From assembly GCF_900107925.1 (NCBI RefSeq), contig NZ_FNUJ01000007.1, positions 186,001 to 250,000 of the forward strand: a DNA stretch of 64,000 bases, in the 5' to 3' direction. This DNA is from Amycolatopsis pretoriensis (GTDB lineage: Bacteria; Actinomycetota; Actinomycetes; Mycobacteriales; Pseudonocardiaceae). The notes beneath the pieces were generated by a model, which saw only the letters and a list, made by a program, of their open reading frames with translations, had not been told where the DNA came from and searched no databases. This document shows, in pieces, positions 41,497-50,813 of the stretch. The translations under genes were made by a program, and so were the position numbers. Each line of letters opens with the position of its first letter. Position 1 is the stretch's first letter.

Positions 41497-42477
41497 TCAG
41501 CCCAGCCGGGCCTGGGTGAATTCCCAAGCGTCGCGCACGATCCCCGCCAGTTCGGTCCGCTCCGGCTTCCACCCCAGGTCCTCCCGGGCCCGGTCGCTGG
41601 CCGCCACGAGCACCGACGGGTCGCCCGCCCGGCGCGGCGCCACCGCCGCCGGGATCGGGTGGCCCGTGACCTCCCGGCAAGCCTCGATCACCTGCAGAAC
41701 GGAGAATCCCGTGCCGTTGCCCAAGTTGTAGATCCGGTGCGCACCCGCCGTGGCGCTCTTGAGCGCCAGCAGGTGCGCGTCCGCGAGGTCCACCACGTGG
41801 ATGTAGTCGCGGACCGCGGTGTGGTCCGGCGTCGGGTAGTCGTCGCCGAAGATCTGGATCTTTTCGCGGTCGCCCGTGGCGACCTGGAGAACGAGGGGGA
41901 TGAGATGGGTTTCCGTGGTGTGGCGCTCCCCGAACGCCCCGTACGCACCCGCGACGTTGAAGTACCGCAGGCTCACCGCGGCCAGTCCGTGCGCGCCGGC
42001 GAAGCTGGTGATCGCGTGGTCGATCGCGAGCTTCGTCGCGCCGTAGGTGTTGGTCGGCCGGGCCGGCGCGGACTCCGGGATCGGCGACTGCTCCGGCTCG
42101 CCGTACGTCGCCGCCGTCGAGGAGAAGACCAGGCGGGGCGTGCCGTGCTCGCGCATGGCCTCGAGCAGCCGCAGCGACGTGACGACGTTGCCTTCCCAGT
42201 ACTTCGCCGGCTCTGTCATCGACTCTCCGACCAGCGACTTGGCCGCGAAGTGCAGCACGCCGTCGAAGCCCTCGCGCAGCAGGCTGCCCGCCACCTCGGC
42301 GGCGTCGCCCTCGACGAACCGCGCGTCCGGGTGGACGGCGTCCGCGTGGCCGGTGGACAGGTCGTCGACGACGGTGACCTGGTGCCCGGCCTCGATCAGC
42401 CGGGCGGCGCAGACACTGCCGACGTACCCGGCTCCGCCCGTCACGACCAGCTTCAGGGCGTTGCTCTGCTCCGACAC
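41497..42477 (-). CDS. galE: UDP-glucose 4-epimerase
   Basis: 326-aa extended SDR interconverting UDP-glucose and UDP-galactose (Leloir pathway and wall galactan precursors). NAD motif VTGGAGYVGS, Ser/Thr of SSTAATYG, catalytic YGATK, and RYFNVAGA. Full family length. GTG start. Last gene of an ideR-galK-galE series on the minus strand, 78 bp after galK. Confidence 0.96.
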   Translation of the reverse strand: MSEQSNALKLVVTGGAGYVGSVCAARLIEAGHQVTVVDDLSTGHADAVHPDARFVEGDAAEVAGSLLREGFDGVLHFAAKSLVGESMTEPAKYWEGNVVTSLRLLEAMREHGTPRLVFSSTAATYGEPEQSPIPESAPARPTNTYGATKLAIDHAITSFAGAHGLAAVSLRYFNVAGAYGAFGERHTTETHLIPLVLQVATGDREKIQIFGDDYPTPDHTAVRDYIHVVDLADAHLLALKSATAGAHRIYNLGNGTGFSVLQVIEACREVTGHPIPAAVAPRRAGDPSVLVAASDRAREDLGWKPERTELAGIVRDAWEFTQARLG

Positions 42478-42555
42478 GTCCAGGCCTTCCTGCCGAGGGT
42501 GATGACTGTCGCGGTCAGTCTTCCCCCTCGGCGGCGCGCGGGTCCGCGCGGGGCC

Positions 42556-43740
42556 TCAGACCTCGTCGCGACCCGCGCCGCGCGACGGCACCGCGGTGAA
42601 CATCCGCGGCCGCCGGTAGCCGGCTTTTTCGTACGCCGCTTCGACGGCCGCCTTGACCCCGTCCAGGTCGGCGTCGCGGACCAGCGCGATCGCCGAGCCG
42701 CCGAAGCCGCCGCCGGTCATCCGCGAGCCGAGCGCGCCGGCTTCCCGCGCCGCGTCGACCGCGAGGTCCAGCTCGGCCGTGGAGATCCGGTAGTCGTCGC
42801 GCATGCTGACGTGCGAAGCGTCCAGGTACGGGCCGATGTCGGCCAGCCGGCCGGCGCGCAGCAGCTCCACCGTGTCGAGCACTCGCTGGTTCTCGGTGAC
42901 GACGTGCCGCACGAGCGGCCGCAGGTCCTCGGGAAGCCGGTCGAGCGCGGAGCCGAGCCCTTCGACGGTGATGTCCCGGAGCGCCTTCACCTCGAGCAGC
43001 TCGGCGGCGCGCTCGGTGCCGCGGCGACGCTCGCCGTACCCGCCCTCGGCATGCGAGTGCTTCGTGCGGGTGTCCATGATCAGCACCTGCAGCCCGGCGT
43101 CGGCCAGGCCGAAGGGCACCTGCTCCTGCTCGCCGGAGCGCACGTCGAGGAACAGGACGTGGGACTCGGTGCAGCAGAGCGACGCCGTCTGGTCGAGCAG
43201 GCCGGTGGGCGCGCCGACGAAGTCGTTTTCCGAACGCTGGACCCACCGCGCCACCTGGGGCCGCGTCGGGACGCGCTCGCCGGGGGCGCCGAGCTCCAGC
43301 CCGGCCAGGCCCAGCAACGCCAGCGACACCGCGCACTCGAGCGCGTGAGAGGAGGACAGCCCCGCTCCCGACGGCACGTCCCCGGCGACGACCAGGTCGG
43401 CGCCGGCGGCGAAGCCCTGGTCGCGCAGCACCCAGGCGACCCCGGCCGGGTACGCGGCCCACCCGTCGACGGTGCCCGGCGCCAGGTCGGCGATCTTGAG
43501 CTCGCCGGAGCGCTGGAGCTGGCCGTCGTCGCCCAGGGTCGCGACGGACAGCACGCCGTCCTCGCGGGGTGACGCCGCCGCGGCCAGGCGGTGCGGCAGG
43601 GCGAACGGCAGCACGAAGCCGTCGTTGTAGTCGGTGTGCTCGCCGATCAGGTTGACGCGCCCGGGCGCGGACCACACGCCGGCGGGCGCGACTCCGTGGA
43701 CCGTGCGGAACGCCGCCACGGCCTCCGAAGCGGGCCTCAC
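42556..43740 (-). CDS. galK: Galactokinase
   Basis: 394-aa GHMP kinase phosphorylating galactose. Motifs: PGRVNLIGEHTDYNDG (sugar site), GAGLSSSHAL (ATP loop) and MTGGGFGGSAIA (third GHMP motif). GTG 43740 overlaps the ideR stop (GTGA), giving translational coupling with an iron regulator, unusual functionally but in line with the known dtxR-gal neighbourhood of corynebacteria. Confidence 0.95.
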   Translation of the reverse strand: MRPASEAVAAFRTVHGVAPAGVWSAPGRVNLIGEHTDYNDGFVLPFALPHRLAAAASPREDGVLSVATLGDDGQLQRSGELKIADLAPGTVDGWAAYPAGVAWVLRDQGFAAGADLVVAGDVPSGAGLSSSHALECAVSLALLGLAGLELGAPGERVPTRPQVARWVQRSENDFVGAPTGLLDQTASLCCTESHVLFLDVRSGEQEQVPFGLADAGLQVLIMDTRTKHSHAEGGYGERRRGTERAAELLEVKALRDITVEGLGSALDRLPEDLRPLVRHVVTENQRVLDTVELLRAGRLADIGPYLDASHVSMRDDYRISTAELDLAVDAAREAGALGSRMTGGGFGGSAIALVRDADLDGVKAAVEAAYEKAGYRRPRMFTAVPSRGAGRDEV

Positions 43741-44426
43741 CTGGCCTGCGCCAGGACTGCGTGCAGCGCGGAGCTGGCGACCTGGGCGGTGGTCTCGCCG
43801 CCGGTGACCTCGACGGTGCCGCCGGTGGCCTTGCCGATGGTGACCGTGCCGCCCGGCACGATGCCGACGGACTTGAGCTCGGTCATCAGCGACTCGTCCA
43901 GCTGGACGTGCTCGGCGATGCGCCGGATCTCGACGCGGCCGCCGCCGGTGCGGGCGAACTCGTCCAGCCGGACGAGGTCGGCCTCCGCGGGCGGGGCCGG
44001 GTCGCCGTCGCCCAGCTTGTCCAGACCGGGGATCGGGTTGCCGTAGGGGGAGGTGGTCGGGTGGTCGAGCAGCTTGACCAGCTTGCGCTCGACGGCCTCG
44101 CTCATCACGTGCTCCCACCGGCACGCCTCGTTGTGCACGTGCTCCCACTCGAGCCCGATGACGTCGACGAGGAGGCGCTCGGCCAGGCGGTGCTTGCGCA
44201 TGACGGCGATGGCCAGCTCGCGGCCGTGGTCGGTCAGCTGGAGGTGCCGGTCGTCGGCGACCACGACGAGGCCGTCGCGCTCCATCCGGGCGACGGTCTG
44301 GCTCACGGTCGGGCCGCTCTGCTGCAGGCGCTCGGCGATGCGGGCGCGCAGCGGAACGACACCTTCTTCTTCGAGCTCGTAGATCGTACGCAAGTACATC
44401 TCGGTGGTGTCGATGAGATCGTTCAC
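43737..44426 (-). CDS. ideR: Iron-dependent repressor IdeR/DtxR
   Basis: 229-aa Fe2+-activated repressor of siderophore genes and activator of storage genes. Winged helix 1-65, dimer domain, C-terminal SH3-like domain (about 155-229). With GTG 44426 as residue 1 the metal ligands fall exactly on IdeR numbering: Met10, Cys102, Glu105, His106 and ancillary His79, Glu83, His98. An ATG 9 codons upstream is the alternative start, but the family begins (M/V)N(D/E)LIDTTEMYL. Shares an operon with galK. Confidence 0.95.
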   Translation of the reverse strand: MNDLIDTTEMYLRTIYELEEEGVVPLRARIAERLQQSGPTVSQTVARMERDGLVVVADDRHLQLTDHGRELAIAVMRKHRLAERLLVDVIGLEWEHVHNEACRWEHVMSEAVERKLVKLLDHPTTSPYGNPIPGLDKLGDGDPAPPAEADLVRLDEFARTGGGRVEIRRIAEHVQLDESLMTELKSVGIVPGGTVTIGKATGGTVEVTGGETTAQVASSALHAVLAQAR

Positions 44427-44565
44427 GCTGTCCCCTTCGTCCGCGTTGCTCATCGTAGTCGTTGACCCCGACGGCGGCGGCGGGCCTTGGACTAACAACT
44501 CGCCGGTGACGGATATGTCCGCACCCCGGCGCGGCCGGGTGGGCGGCCGCTGGAAGATGGGAGGC

Positions 44566-45411
44566 ATGCGTCCGCTGATCAGCACCACCGACCTCGCCGC
44601 CGCGCTGGCCGGCCCGGCCGGGGACCGGCCCGTGGTCCTCGACGTCCGCTGGCGGCTCGCCGGCCCGCCCGGCGCCGATTCGTACCGCGAAGGCCACGTG
44701 CCCGGCGCGGTCTTCACCGACCTCGACCGCGTGCTCGCGGGCGAGCCGGGCGAGGGCGGCCGCCACCCGCTGCCCGACCCGGCCCACCTGCAGCGCGACC
44801 TGCGCGCGGCCGGCGTCCGGGCGGGGGAGCCGGTGGTGGTCTACGACGACGCCGACGGCTCGGTGGCGGCGCGGGCGTGGTGGCTGCTGCGCTGGGCCGG
44901 TCACGACGAGGTGGCGGTACTCGACGGCGGTTACGCTGCGTGGACGGCCGGCGGTCACCCGGTGAGCACGGAGCAGCCGGAGCCCGAGCCGGGGGACATC
45001 ACGGTCCGGCCGGGCGGCATGCCGGTGCTCGACGCGGACGAGGCAGCGGCCCTGGCCCGCGACGGCTTGCTGCTGGACGCACGCGCGAACCCGCGCTACA
45101 CGGGCGAGACCGAGCCGGTCGACCCCCGGGCGGGCCACATCCCTGGAGCGGTGAACGCCCCGTTCGCCGGCCACACCACGGACGACGGCCACTGGCACGC
45201 CCCGGAGGAGCTGGCAGCCCGGTTCGCGGACCTGGGCCTGCGCCCGGGTGAGCCGGTAGCGGCGTACTGCGGCTCGGGAGTGACGGCGAGTTCGGTGGTG
45301 CTGGCCCTGGAGCTGGCAGGGCACCCGGGCGCGGGGCTGTACGCGGGCTCGTGGTCCCACTGGTCCCGCGACCCCCAGCGCCCAGCCGCGACGGGCGACC
45401 TGCCCGGCTGA
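44566..45411 (+). CDS. Tandem-rhodanese sulfurtransferase
   Basis: 281-aa thiosulfate/3-mercaptopyruvate sulfurtransferase of two rhodanese domains. The catalytic Cys235 lies in the C-terminal domain (AYCGSGVTA); the N-terminal domain has Asp in the same place (VYDDADGS) and is structural. GGGAGG 5 nt before ATG 44566. Divergent from ideR. The sequence after its stop is a 47-bp repeat array. Confidence 0.93.
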   Translation: MRPLISTTDLAAALAGPAGDRPVVLDVRWRLAGPPGADSYREGHVPGAVFTDLDRVLAGEPGEGGRHPLPDPAHLQRDLRAAGVRAGEPVVVYDDADGSVAARAWWLLRWAGHDEVAVLDGGYAAWTAGGHPVSTEQPEPEPGDITVRPGGMPVLDADEAAALARDGLLLDARANPRYTGETEPVDPRAGHIPGAVNAPFAGHTTDDGHWHAPEELAARFADLGLRPGEPVAAYCGSGVTASSVVLALELAGHPGAGLYAGSWSHWSRDPQRPAATGDLPG

Positions 45412-45497
45412 GCAGCTTCGAAGGAGCGAGCCGGGCGGCCGGCCGCCCGGGAACGCGGCCGGCCGAGCCGCGGTGGACCGGCGGGCGGCCCAGCGCG

Positions 45498-45735
45498 CCG
45501 GGCTGCACCAGCGCCTGCGAGGAAGGCGCCGGCCGAGCACCGCGCCGGCGGCGGGCCCCGAGGGAGCGCAGCGCCCGTGAGGTAGGGGCCGGTCGAGCAT
45601 CGTGCCGGGCTGCGCTAGCGCCCGTGAGGTAGGTGCCGGTCGAGCATCGTGCCGGGCTGCGCCAGCGCCCGCGAGGAAGGCGCCGGTCGAGCACCGCGCC
45701 GGCGGCGGGCCCCGGGGAGCGAGCACCCGCGCCGG
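45498..45735. repeat. Imperfect 47-bp tandem repeats
   Basis: In the 418-bp gap 45412-45829, the core GGTCGAGCAYCG recurs at 45591, 45638 and 45685, exactly 47 bp apart, with an earlier copy (GGCCGAGCAC) at 45531. Each unit reads GCGCCCGYGAGGWAGG, then the core, then a GC-rich segment. First and last units share an extra GGCGGCGGGCCCC block. All frames across it give Arg/Ala/Pro low-complexity products with no ribosome site, so I regard it as non-coding. GC-rich intergenic sequence on either side holds nothing else I can name. Confidence 0.75.
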
Positions 45736-45829
45736 CGACCGCCCCTCGACAGCGCCGCGCCGCTCGGGCTACCCCGCGCCGCTCACTTCCGGTCCACGCG
45801 TTCCCTCGATCGGCACTACAGTCGACCCC

Positions 45830-46999
45830 ATGTCGCCGGCCGTCGTTTGGGACTCCGCCCTTCTCGGTTATGACCTGGGTGGGGATCACCCCTTCAACCC
45901 CGTCCGGCTGGAGCTCACCGTCCGGCTGGCCACCGAACTCGGCGTGCTCGACGACGTCCCGCTCCTGATCCCCACCGGTGCCGGTGACGAGGAACTCCTC
46001 CGGATCCACGCCCCCGAATACATCGCCGCCGTGCGGGAGGCGCCGCTTGTCGGGTGGGATGTCGGGCACGGGCTCGGGACCTCCGACAATCCCGTCTTCT
46101 CCGACATGCACGATGCCTCCGCGCTCGTCGTCGGCTCGACGTTGCTCGCCGCCCGGAAGATCGCCGAAGGCGAGGCCACGCGCGCGGTCAACATCGCCGG
46201 GGGGCTGCACCACGCCATGCGCGACCAGGCGGCCGGCTTCTGCGTCTACAACGACTGCGCCGTCGCCATCTCGTGGCTGCTCGACCACGGCTTCGACCGC
46301 ATCGCCTACATCGACACCGACGTCCACCACGGCGACGGCGTCCAGGCCGCCTTCTACGACGACCCCCGCGTCCTCACCATCTCGATGCACCAGCACCCCT
46401 TCACGCTCTGGCCGGGCACGGGCTACTCCGCCGAAACCGGCCGCGGGAAGGCCGACGGGACTTCCGTCAACGTCCCGTTGCCGCCGCGCACCCGGGACCC
46501 GGGCTGGCTGCGCGCCTTCAACGCCGTCGTTCCCTCACTGCTCGCCGACTTCGAACCACAACTGCTCTTCACCCAGTGCGGCGTCGACTCGCACGAGGAA
46601 GACCCGCTGGCCGACCTCTCGCTCTCCGTCGACGGCCACCGCACCATCTACGCCACCCTCCGGGACCTCGCCGAGACCTACGCCGGCGGCAAGTGGATCG
46701 CCGTCGGCGGGGGCGGATACCAGCTGATCCGGGTCGTCCCGCGGTCGTGGACGCACCTGATCGCCACCGTCCTCGACCGGGACGTCGCCCCCGCGACGCC
46801 GCTGCCGCCGGGCTGGGTCGGAACCGTCTCCAAGGCCGCGCCGAACGCCGAACTGCCGCACGCCATGACCGACGAGCGCGAAACCGCCTTCAAACCCTGG
46901 GGCGACGGCGAAGACGACCCGGTCGACGTCGCCGTCCGGGACACCCGCCGCGCCGTCTTCCCCCTGCACGGCCTCGACCCGGACGACCCCAGGGACTGA
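45830..46999 (+). CDS. acuC: AcuC-like class I/II histone-deacetylase-fold deacetylase
   Basis: 389-aa zinc-dependent lysine deacetylase. Signatures: DHPFNPVRLELT at the N-terminus, GLHHAMRDQAAGFCVYNDCAVA, zinc-binding YIDTDVHHGDG, and the catalytic FTQCGVDSHEEDPLADL and VAVGGGGYQ motifs. In Bacillus AcuC deacetylates and activates acetyl-CoA synthetase. It directly precedes a Pat-type acetyltransferase (2 bp gap), so the pair likely forms a reversible acetylation switch. ATG 45830. Confidence 0.93.
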   Translation: MSPAVVWDSALLGYDLGGDHPFNPVRLELTVRLATELGVLDDVPLLIPTGAGDEELLRIHAPEYIAAVREAPLVGWDVGHGLGTSDNPVFSDMHDASALVVGSTLLAARKIAEGEATRAVNIAGGLHHAMRDQAAGFCVYNDCAVAISWLLDHGFDRIAYIDTDVHHGDGVQAAFYDDPRVLTISMHQHPFTLWPGTGYSAETGRGKADGTSVNVPLPPRTRDPGWLRAFNAVVPSLLADFEPQLLFTQCGVDSHEEDPLADLSLSVDGHRTIYATLRDLAETYAGGKWIAVGGGGYQLIRVVPRSWTHLIATVLDRDVAPATPLPPGWVGTVSKAAPNAELPHAMTDERETAFKPWGDGEDDPVDVAVRDTRRAVFPLHGLDPDDPRD

Positions 47000-47001
47000 C
47001 C

Positions 47002-49683
47002 ATGACCGGCCGGGACCCCTTCGACTACCCCCGCGACTGGGAGGCCGACGTCGTGCTGTCCGACGGCGGCACCGTCCACCTGCGCCCGATCGTCCCCACC
47101 GACGCCGACGGCCTCGTCGCCTTCCACGGCAAGCTCTCCGAGCGCACCCGCTACTTCCGCTACTTCGGCGCCTACCCGCGGATCCCGGAGAAGGACCTCA
47201 AGCGGTTCTCGACCGTCGACCACCACGACCGCGTCGCGTTCGCCGCCTTCCTCGGCGACGACATCGTCGCGGTCGGGCGGTACGAACGGCTCGACCACGG
47301 GCCGTCGGCGGAGGTCGCCTTCGTCGTCAGCGACGCCCACCAAGGCCGCGGGCTCGGCTCGATCCTGCTCGAACACCTCGCCGCGGCCGCCTCCGAATGC
47401 GGGCTGCGCCGGTTCGTCGCCGAGGTGCTCGCCGAGAACGCCGCCATGGTGCGGGTCTTCCGCGACGCCGGCTACCAGGTCAGCCGCGAGATCGAGGAAG
47501 GCGTGCTGCACCTGGAGTTCGACATCGACCCGACCGAGGAGTCCCTCGCCGTCGCGCGCTCGCGGGAGCAGGCCGCCGAGGCGCGCAGCGTGCACAACCT
47601 GCTGCACCCGACGTCGGTCGCGGTGATCGGCGCGTCCGCCGAGCCGGGCAAGGTCGGCCACGTCGCCTTCGTGAACCTCCTGGCCGCCGCGTTCACCGGC
47701 ACCGTCTACCCGGTCAACCCGGAGCACCGCTCGGTCCGGGGCGTCCGCGCGTACCCGTCGGTGCTGGACATCCCGGACCCGGTCGACCTGGCCGTCGTCG
47801 CGGTGCCCGCCGAGTCCGTCGAGTCCGTTTTGGACGCTTGCCTCGCCAAGGGCGTCAAGACGCTGCTGATCCTCTCCAGCGGCTTCGCCGAAGCCGGGCC
47901 GCACGGCCTGCACGCCGAGCTGCGGCTGGTCGGCGAGGCGCGGGCGCACGGCATGCGCGTCGTCGGCCCGAACGCCCTCGGCGTGCTGAACACCGCGCCC
48001 GGCATCCGGCTCAACGCCACCCTCGCGCCACGCCTGCCCGGGCGCGGGCGCACCGGGTTCTTCTGCCAGTCCGGCGCGCTGGGCACCGCGATCCTCGCCG
48101 ACGCCGAATCGCGCGGCCTCGGCCTGTCGACGTTCGTCTCGGCCGGCAACCGCGCCGACGTCTCGGGCAACGACCTGCTGCAGTACTGGGAAACCGACCC
48201 GGACACCGACCTCGTGCTGCTGTACCTCGAGTCCTTCGGCAACCCGCGCAAGTTCGCCCGGCTGGCGAGGAGGCTGGCTCGCACGAAGCCGATCGTCGCG
48301 GTCAAGTCGGGGCGGCACGCGGTCCGCCCGCAGCTGGCCGCGACGTCGACGGAGATCGACGAGGCCAGTGTGCAGGCCCTGTTCGAGCAGGCCGGTGTCG
48401 TGCGGGTGGAATCGCTGGCGCAGCTGTTCGACACCGCGCTCGTGTTCGCCCACCAGCCGCTGCCCGCCGGGCCGCGGATCGGCATCGTCGGCAACTCCAG
48501 CGCGATCGGGCTGCTGGCCGCCGACACCGCGCGGATGCAGGGCCTGCGGCTGGCCTTCGACCCGATCGACGTCGGCCCGCAGGCCGGCCCGGACGACTTC
48601 GCCAAGGCGGTCGGCGAGGCGCTCACCTCGCCGGACACCGACGCGCTGGTCGTCGTGTTCGCCCCGCCGGTGGCGATCCCCGGCACGGCGTACGCGCGCG
48701 CCTTGCGTGAAACCGTGGTCGAACTCGGGCAGCAGAAGCCGATCGTCTCGACGTTCCTGGCCGCCGAAGGCGTCCCCGACGAACTGGCCGTCTCGACGGG
48801 CGACGGCGTGCCGACGCGCGGCTCGATCCCGTCGTACCCGAGCCCGGAACGCGCGGTCAACGCGCTCGCCCGGGTCGTCCGGTACGCGGCCTGGCGGCAG
48901 CGCCCGCAGGGCACGCTGATCCGGCCGGCCGGGATCCACACCGAGCAGGCGCAGGGACTCGTGCGCGAGCTGCTCGAAACCGAAAGCGGCAAGACGACGC
49001 TGCTGTCCGACACCGACGTCGTGCGGCTGCTGGGCTGCTACGGCATCGACGTCGTCCCGTTCCGCGTGGCGTCCACAGTGGACGAAGCTGTCGCCGCGGC
49101 GGCCGAGCTGGGCTACCCGGTGACGCTCAAGGCCGTCGACGAGCGGCTGCGCGGCCGGCCCGACCTGGCCGGGGTGCGGCTCGACCTGGCGTCCGAAGAC
49201 GCCGTTCGCACCGCTTACGAGACCCTGCGCGAGGTCTCCGGCGACGACGACGTCTACGTCCAGCGGATGGCCCCGAAGGGCCTGTCGTGCGTGATCGGGC
49301 TGCAGGACGACCCGTCGTTCGGCACGCTCGTGTCGTTCGGGCTGTCCGGGCTCGTCAGCACGCTGCTGGGCGACCGCGCGTACCGGGCGGTGCCCCTCAC
49401 CGACGTCGACGCGGCCACGCTGCTGCGCGAGCCGCGGACCGCGCCGCTGCTGACCGGCTACCGCGGCGACGAGCCCGCCGACCTCGCCGCCCTGCAGGAC
49501 ATGGTGCTGCGCGTCGCCGCGCTCGCCGAGGACAACCCGGAGGTGCGGTCGCTGGTGCTCGACCCGATCCTGGCGTCGCCCGACGGCGCTTTCGCCGCCA
49601 ACGCCCGTCTGGTGCTGGGGCCGCCGCCGTCGCGGCCCGACACCGGCCCGCGGCGCCTGCGCGCCATCAACCCCTTGGACTGA
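47002..49683 (+). CDS. Pat-type GNAT fused to inactive acyl-CoA synthetase (protein acetyltransferase)
   Basis: 893-aa fusion. Residues 20-170: GNAT acetyltransferase with acetyl-CoA loop HQGRGLGSILLEHL. Residues about 190-890: ADP-forming acyl-CoA synthetase layout (CoA-binding HPTSVAVIGASAEPGKVG, ligase domains, ATP-grasp C-terminus LLSDTDVVRLLGCYGIDVV...). In the active synthetases the phosphohistidine sits in SHTGALAG; here the aligned segment is AATSTEIDEA, so the His is lost and the domain should be regulatory. N-terminal GNAT matches streptomycete PatA, the reverse of Salmonella Pat. Target is probably acetyl-CoA synthetase. Contains GTCCACAGTGGAC at 49071. Confidence 0.92.
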   Translation: MTGRDPFDYPRDWEADVVLSDGGTVHLRPIVPTDADGLVAFHGKLSERTRYFRYFGAYPRIPEKDLKRFSTVDHHDRVAFAAFLGDDIVAVGRYERLDHGPSAEVAFVVSDAHQGRGLGSILLEHLAAAASECGLRRFVAEVLAENAAMVRVFRDAGYQVSREIEEGVLHLEFDIDPTEESLAVARSREQAAEARSVHNLLHPTSVAVIGASAEPGKVGHVAFVNLLAAAFTGTVYPVNPEHRSVRGVRAYPSVLDIPDPVDLAVVAVPAESVESVLDACLAKGVKTLLILSSGFAEAGPHGLHAELRLVGEARAHGMRVVGPNALGVLNTAPGIRLNATLAPRLPGRGRTGFFCQSGALGTAILADAESRGLGLSTFVSAGNRADVSGNDLLQYWETDPDTDLVLLYLESFGNPRKFARLARRLARTKPIVAVKSGRHAVRPQLAATSTEIDEASVQALFEQAGVVRVESLAQLFDTALVFAHQPLPAGPRIGIVGNSSAIGLLAADTARMQGLRLAFDPIDVGPQAGPDDFAKAVGEALTSPDTDALVVVFAPPVAIPGTAYARALRETVVELGQQKPIVSTFLAAEGVPDELAVSTGDGVPTRGSIPSYPSPERAVNALARVVRYAAWRQRPQGTLIRPAGIHTEQAQGLVRELLETESGKTTLLSDTDVVRLLGCYGIDVVPFRVASTVDEAVAAAAELGYPVTLKAVDERLRGRPDLAGVRLDLASEDAVRTAYETLREVSGDDDVYVQRMAPKGLSCVIGLQDDPSFGTLVSFGLSGLVSTLLGDRAYRAVPLTDVDAATLLREPRTAPLLTGYRGDEPADLAALQDMVLRVAALAEDNPEVRSLVLDPILASPDGAFAANARLVLGPPPSRPDTGPRRLRAINPLD

Positions 49684-49685
49684 GC

Positions 49686-50813
49686 ATGCCGACCTTGACC
49701 GAGGTGCTGACCGAACACGCCACCGACGTGCCGGGCGCGGTGGCGCTCGTCGCGCACGGCGAAGGGCTCGAAGTGACGGCTGTGGGCTCGGCCGACGCCG
49801 AGGGCACCGTGCCGATGGCGCGCGACTCGCTGTTCCGCATCGCGTCGCTGACCAAGCCGATCGTCGCCGCGGCGCTCCTGCTGCTCGTCGACGACGGCGA
49901 GCTCGCGCTGGACGACCCGATCGCGCGCTGGCTGCCGGAACTGGCGTCCCCGGTGGTCGTGCGGACGCCGGCCGGGCCGGTCGACGACGTCGTGCCCGCC
50001 GTCCGCCCGATCACGGTGGCCGACCTGCTGACGTTCCGCTGCGGGTACGGCCTCGCGGCGGACCTGACGCTGCCCGCGGTCGACCTGCTGCTGCAGGTGC
50101 TCGGCCTGCCGGCGGCGGCGCAGGCGCTGGCGCCGGACGAGTGGCTGGCCGCGCTGGCGCAGGTGCCGCTGCTGCACCAGCCGGGGGAGGCGTGGCTGTA
50201 CGACACCGGTTCGGACCTCCAGGGTGTGCTGATCGCGCGGGTGTCGGGCCGGTCGCTTCCGGAGTTCCTGGCGGAGCGGTTGTTCGAGCCGCTGGGCATG
50301 GCCGACACGGGGTTCGCGGTGCCGACCGCCGCGCTGGGCCGGTTCACCAGCGCGTACCGGCCCGGCGAGAACGGGCTGCGGCTGATCGACTCGCCGGAGG
50401 GCCGGTGGAGCGCCGCGCCGGCGTTCCCGTCCGGCGCGGCGGGCCTGGTCTCGACGGCCGACGACCTGCTGGCGTTCGCCCGGTTCCTGCTGGACGACGG
50501 CACGGTCGGCGACCACCGGCTGCTGACGGCGCGGTCGGTGCACGCGATGACGACCGACCACCTGACGCCGGCCCAGCGCGAGGCCGGCCGGGTGTTCCTG
50601 CACGGCCAGGGCTGGGGCTACGGCGGCTCGGTCGACGTCGAGGCGAAGCAACCGTGGGAGGTCCCGGGCCGCTACGGCTGGGTGGGCGGCGCGGGAACGG
50701 CCTGGCACCTGCGCCCGGCGACGGGCACGGTCACCGTCCTGCTGACGCAGGTCGAGATGACCAGCCCGGAACCGACCGAGCTGATGCGCGAGTTCTGGAC
50801 GTACGCGGCTTAG
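49686..50813 (+). CDS. Serine hydrolase, beta-lactamase/penicillin-binding-protein fold
   Basis: 375-aa class C beta-lactamase-like esterase or peptidase. SxxK motif SLTK (Ser54, Lys57), YxN-like YDTGSD and C-terminal HxG-like WVGGAGT. No signal peptide, so cytosolic and more likely an esterase/amidase (EstB type) than a drug-resistance lactamase. Starts 2 bp after the acetyltransferase stop, so belongs to the acuC operon; the link is not understood. The stop overlaps the convergent acyl-CoA dehydrogenase stop. Confidence 0.9.
   Translation: MPTLTEVLTEHATDVPGAVALVAHGEGLEVTAVGSADAEGTVPMARDSLFRIASLTKPIVAAALLLLVDDGELALDDPIARWLPELASPVVVRTPAGPVDDVVPAVRPITVADLLTFRCGYGLAADLTLPAVDLLLQVLGLPAAAQALAPDEWLAALAQVPLLHQPGEAWLYDTGSDLQGVLIARVSGRSLPEFLAERLFEPLGMADTGFAVPTAALGRFTSAYRPGENGLRLIDSPEGRWSAAPAFPSGAAGLVSTADDLLAFARFLLDDGTVGDHRLLTARSVHAMTTDHLTPAQREAGRVFLHGQGWGYGGSVDVEAKQPWEVPGRYGWVGGAGTAWHLRPATGTVTVLLTQVEMTSPEPTELMREFWTYAA

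Noticed and set aside
45498..45735. CRISPR-like array
   Set aside because: Period is 47 bp with degenerate, unit-wide similarity and no unique spacers; no cas genes nearby.
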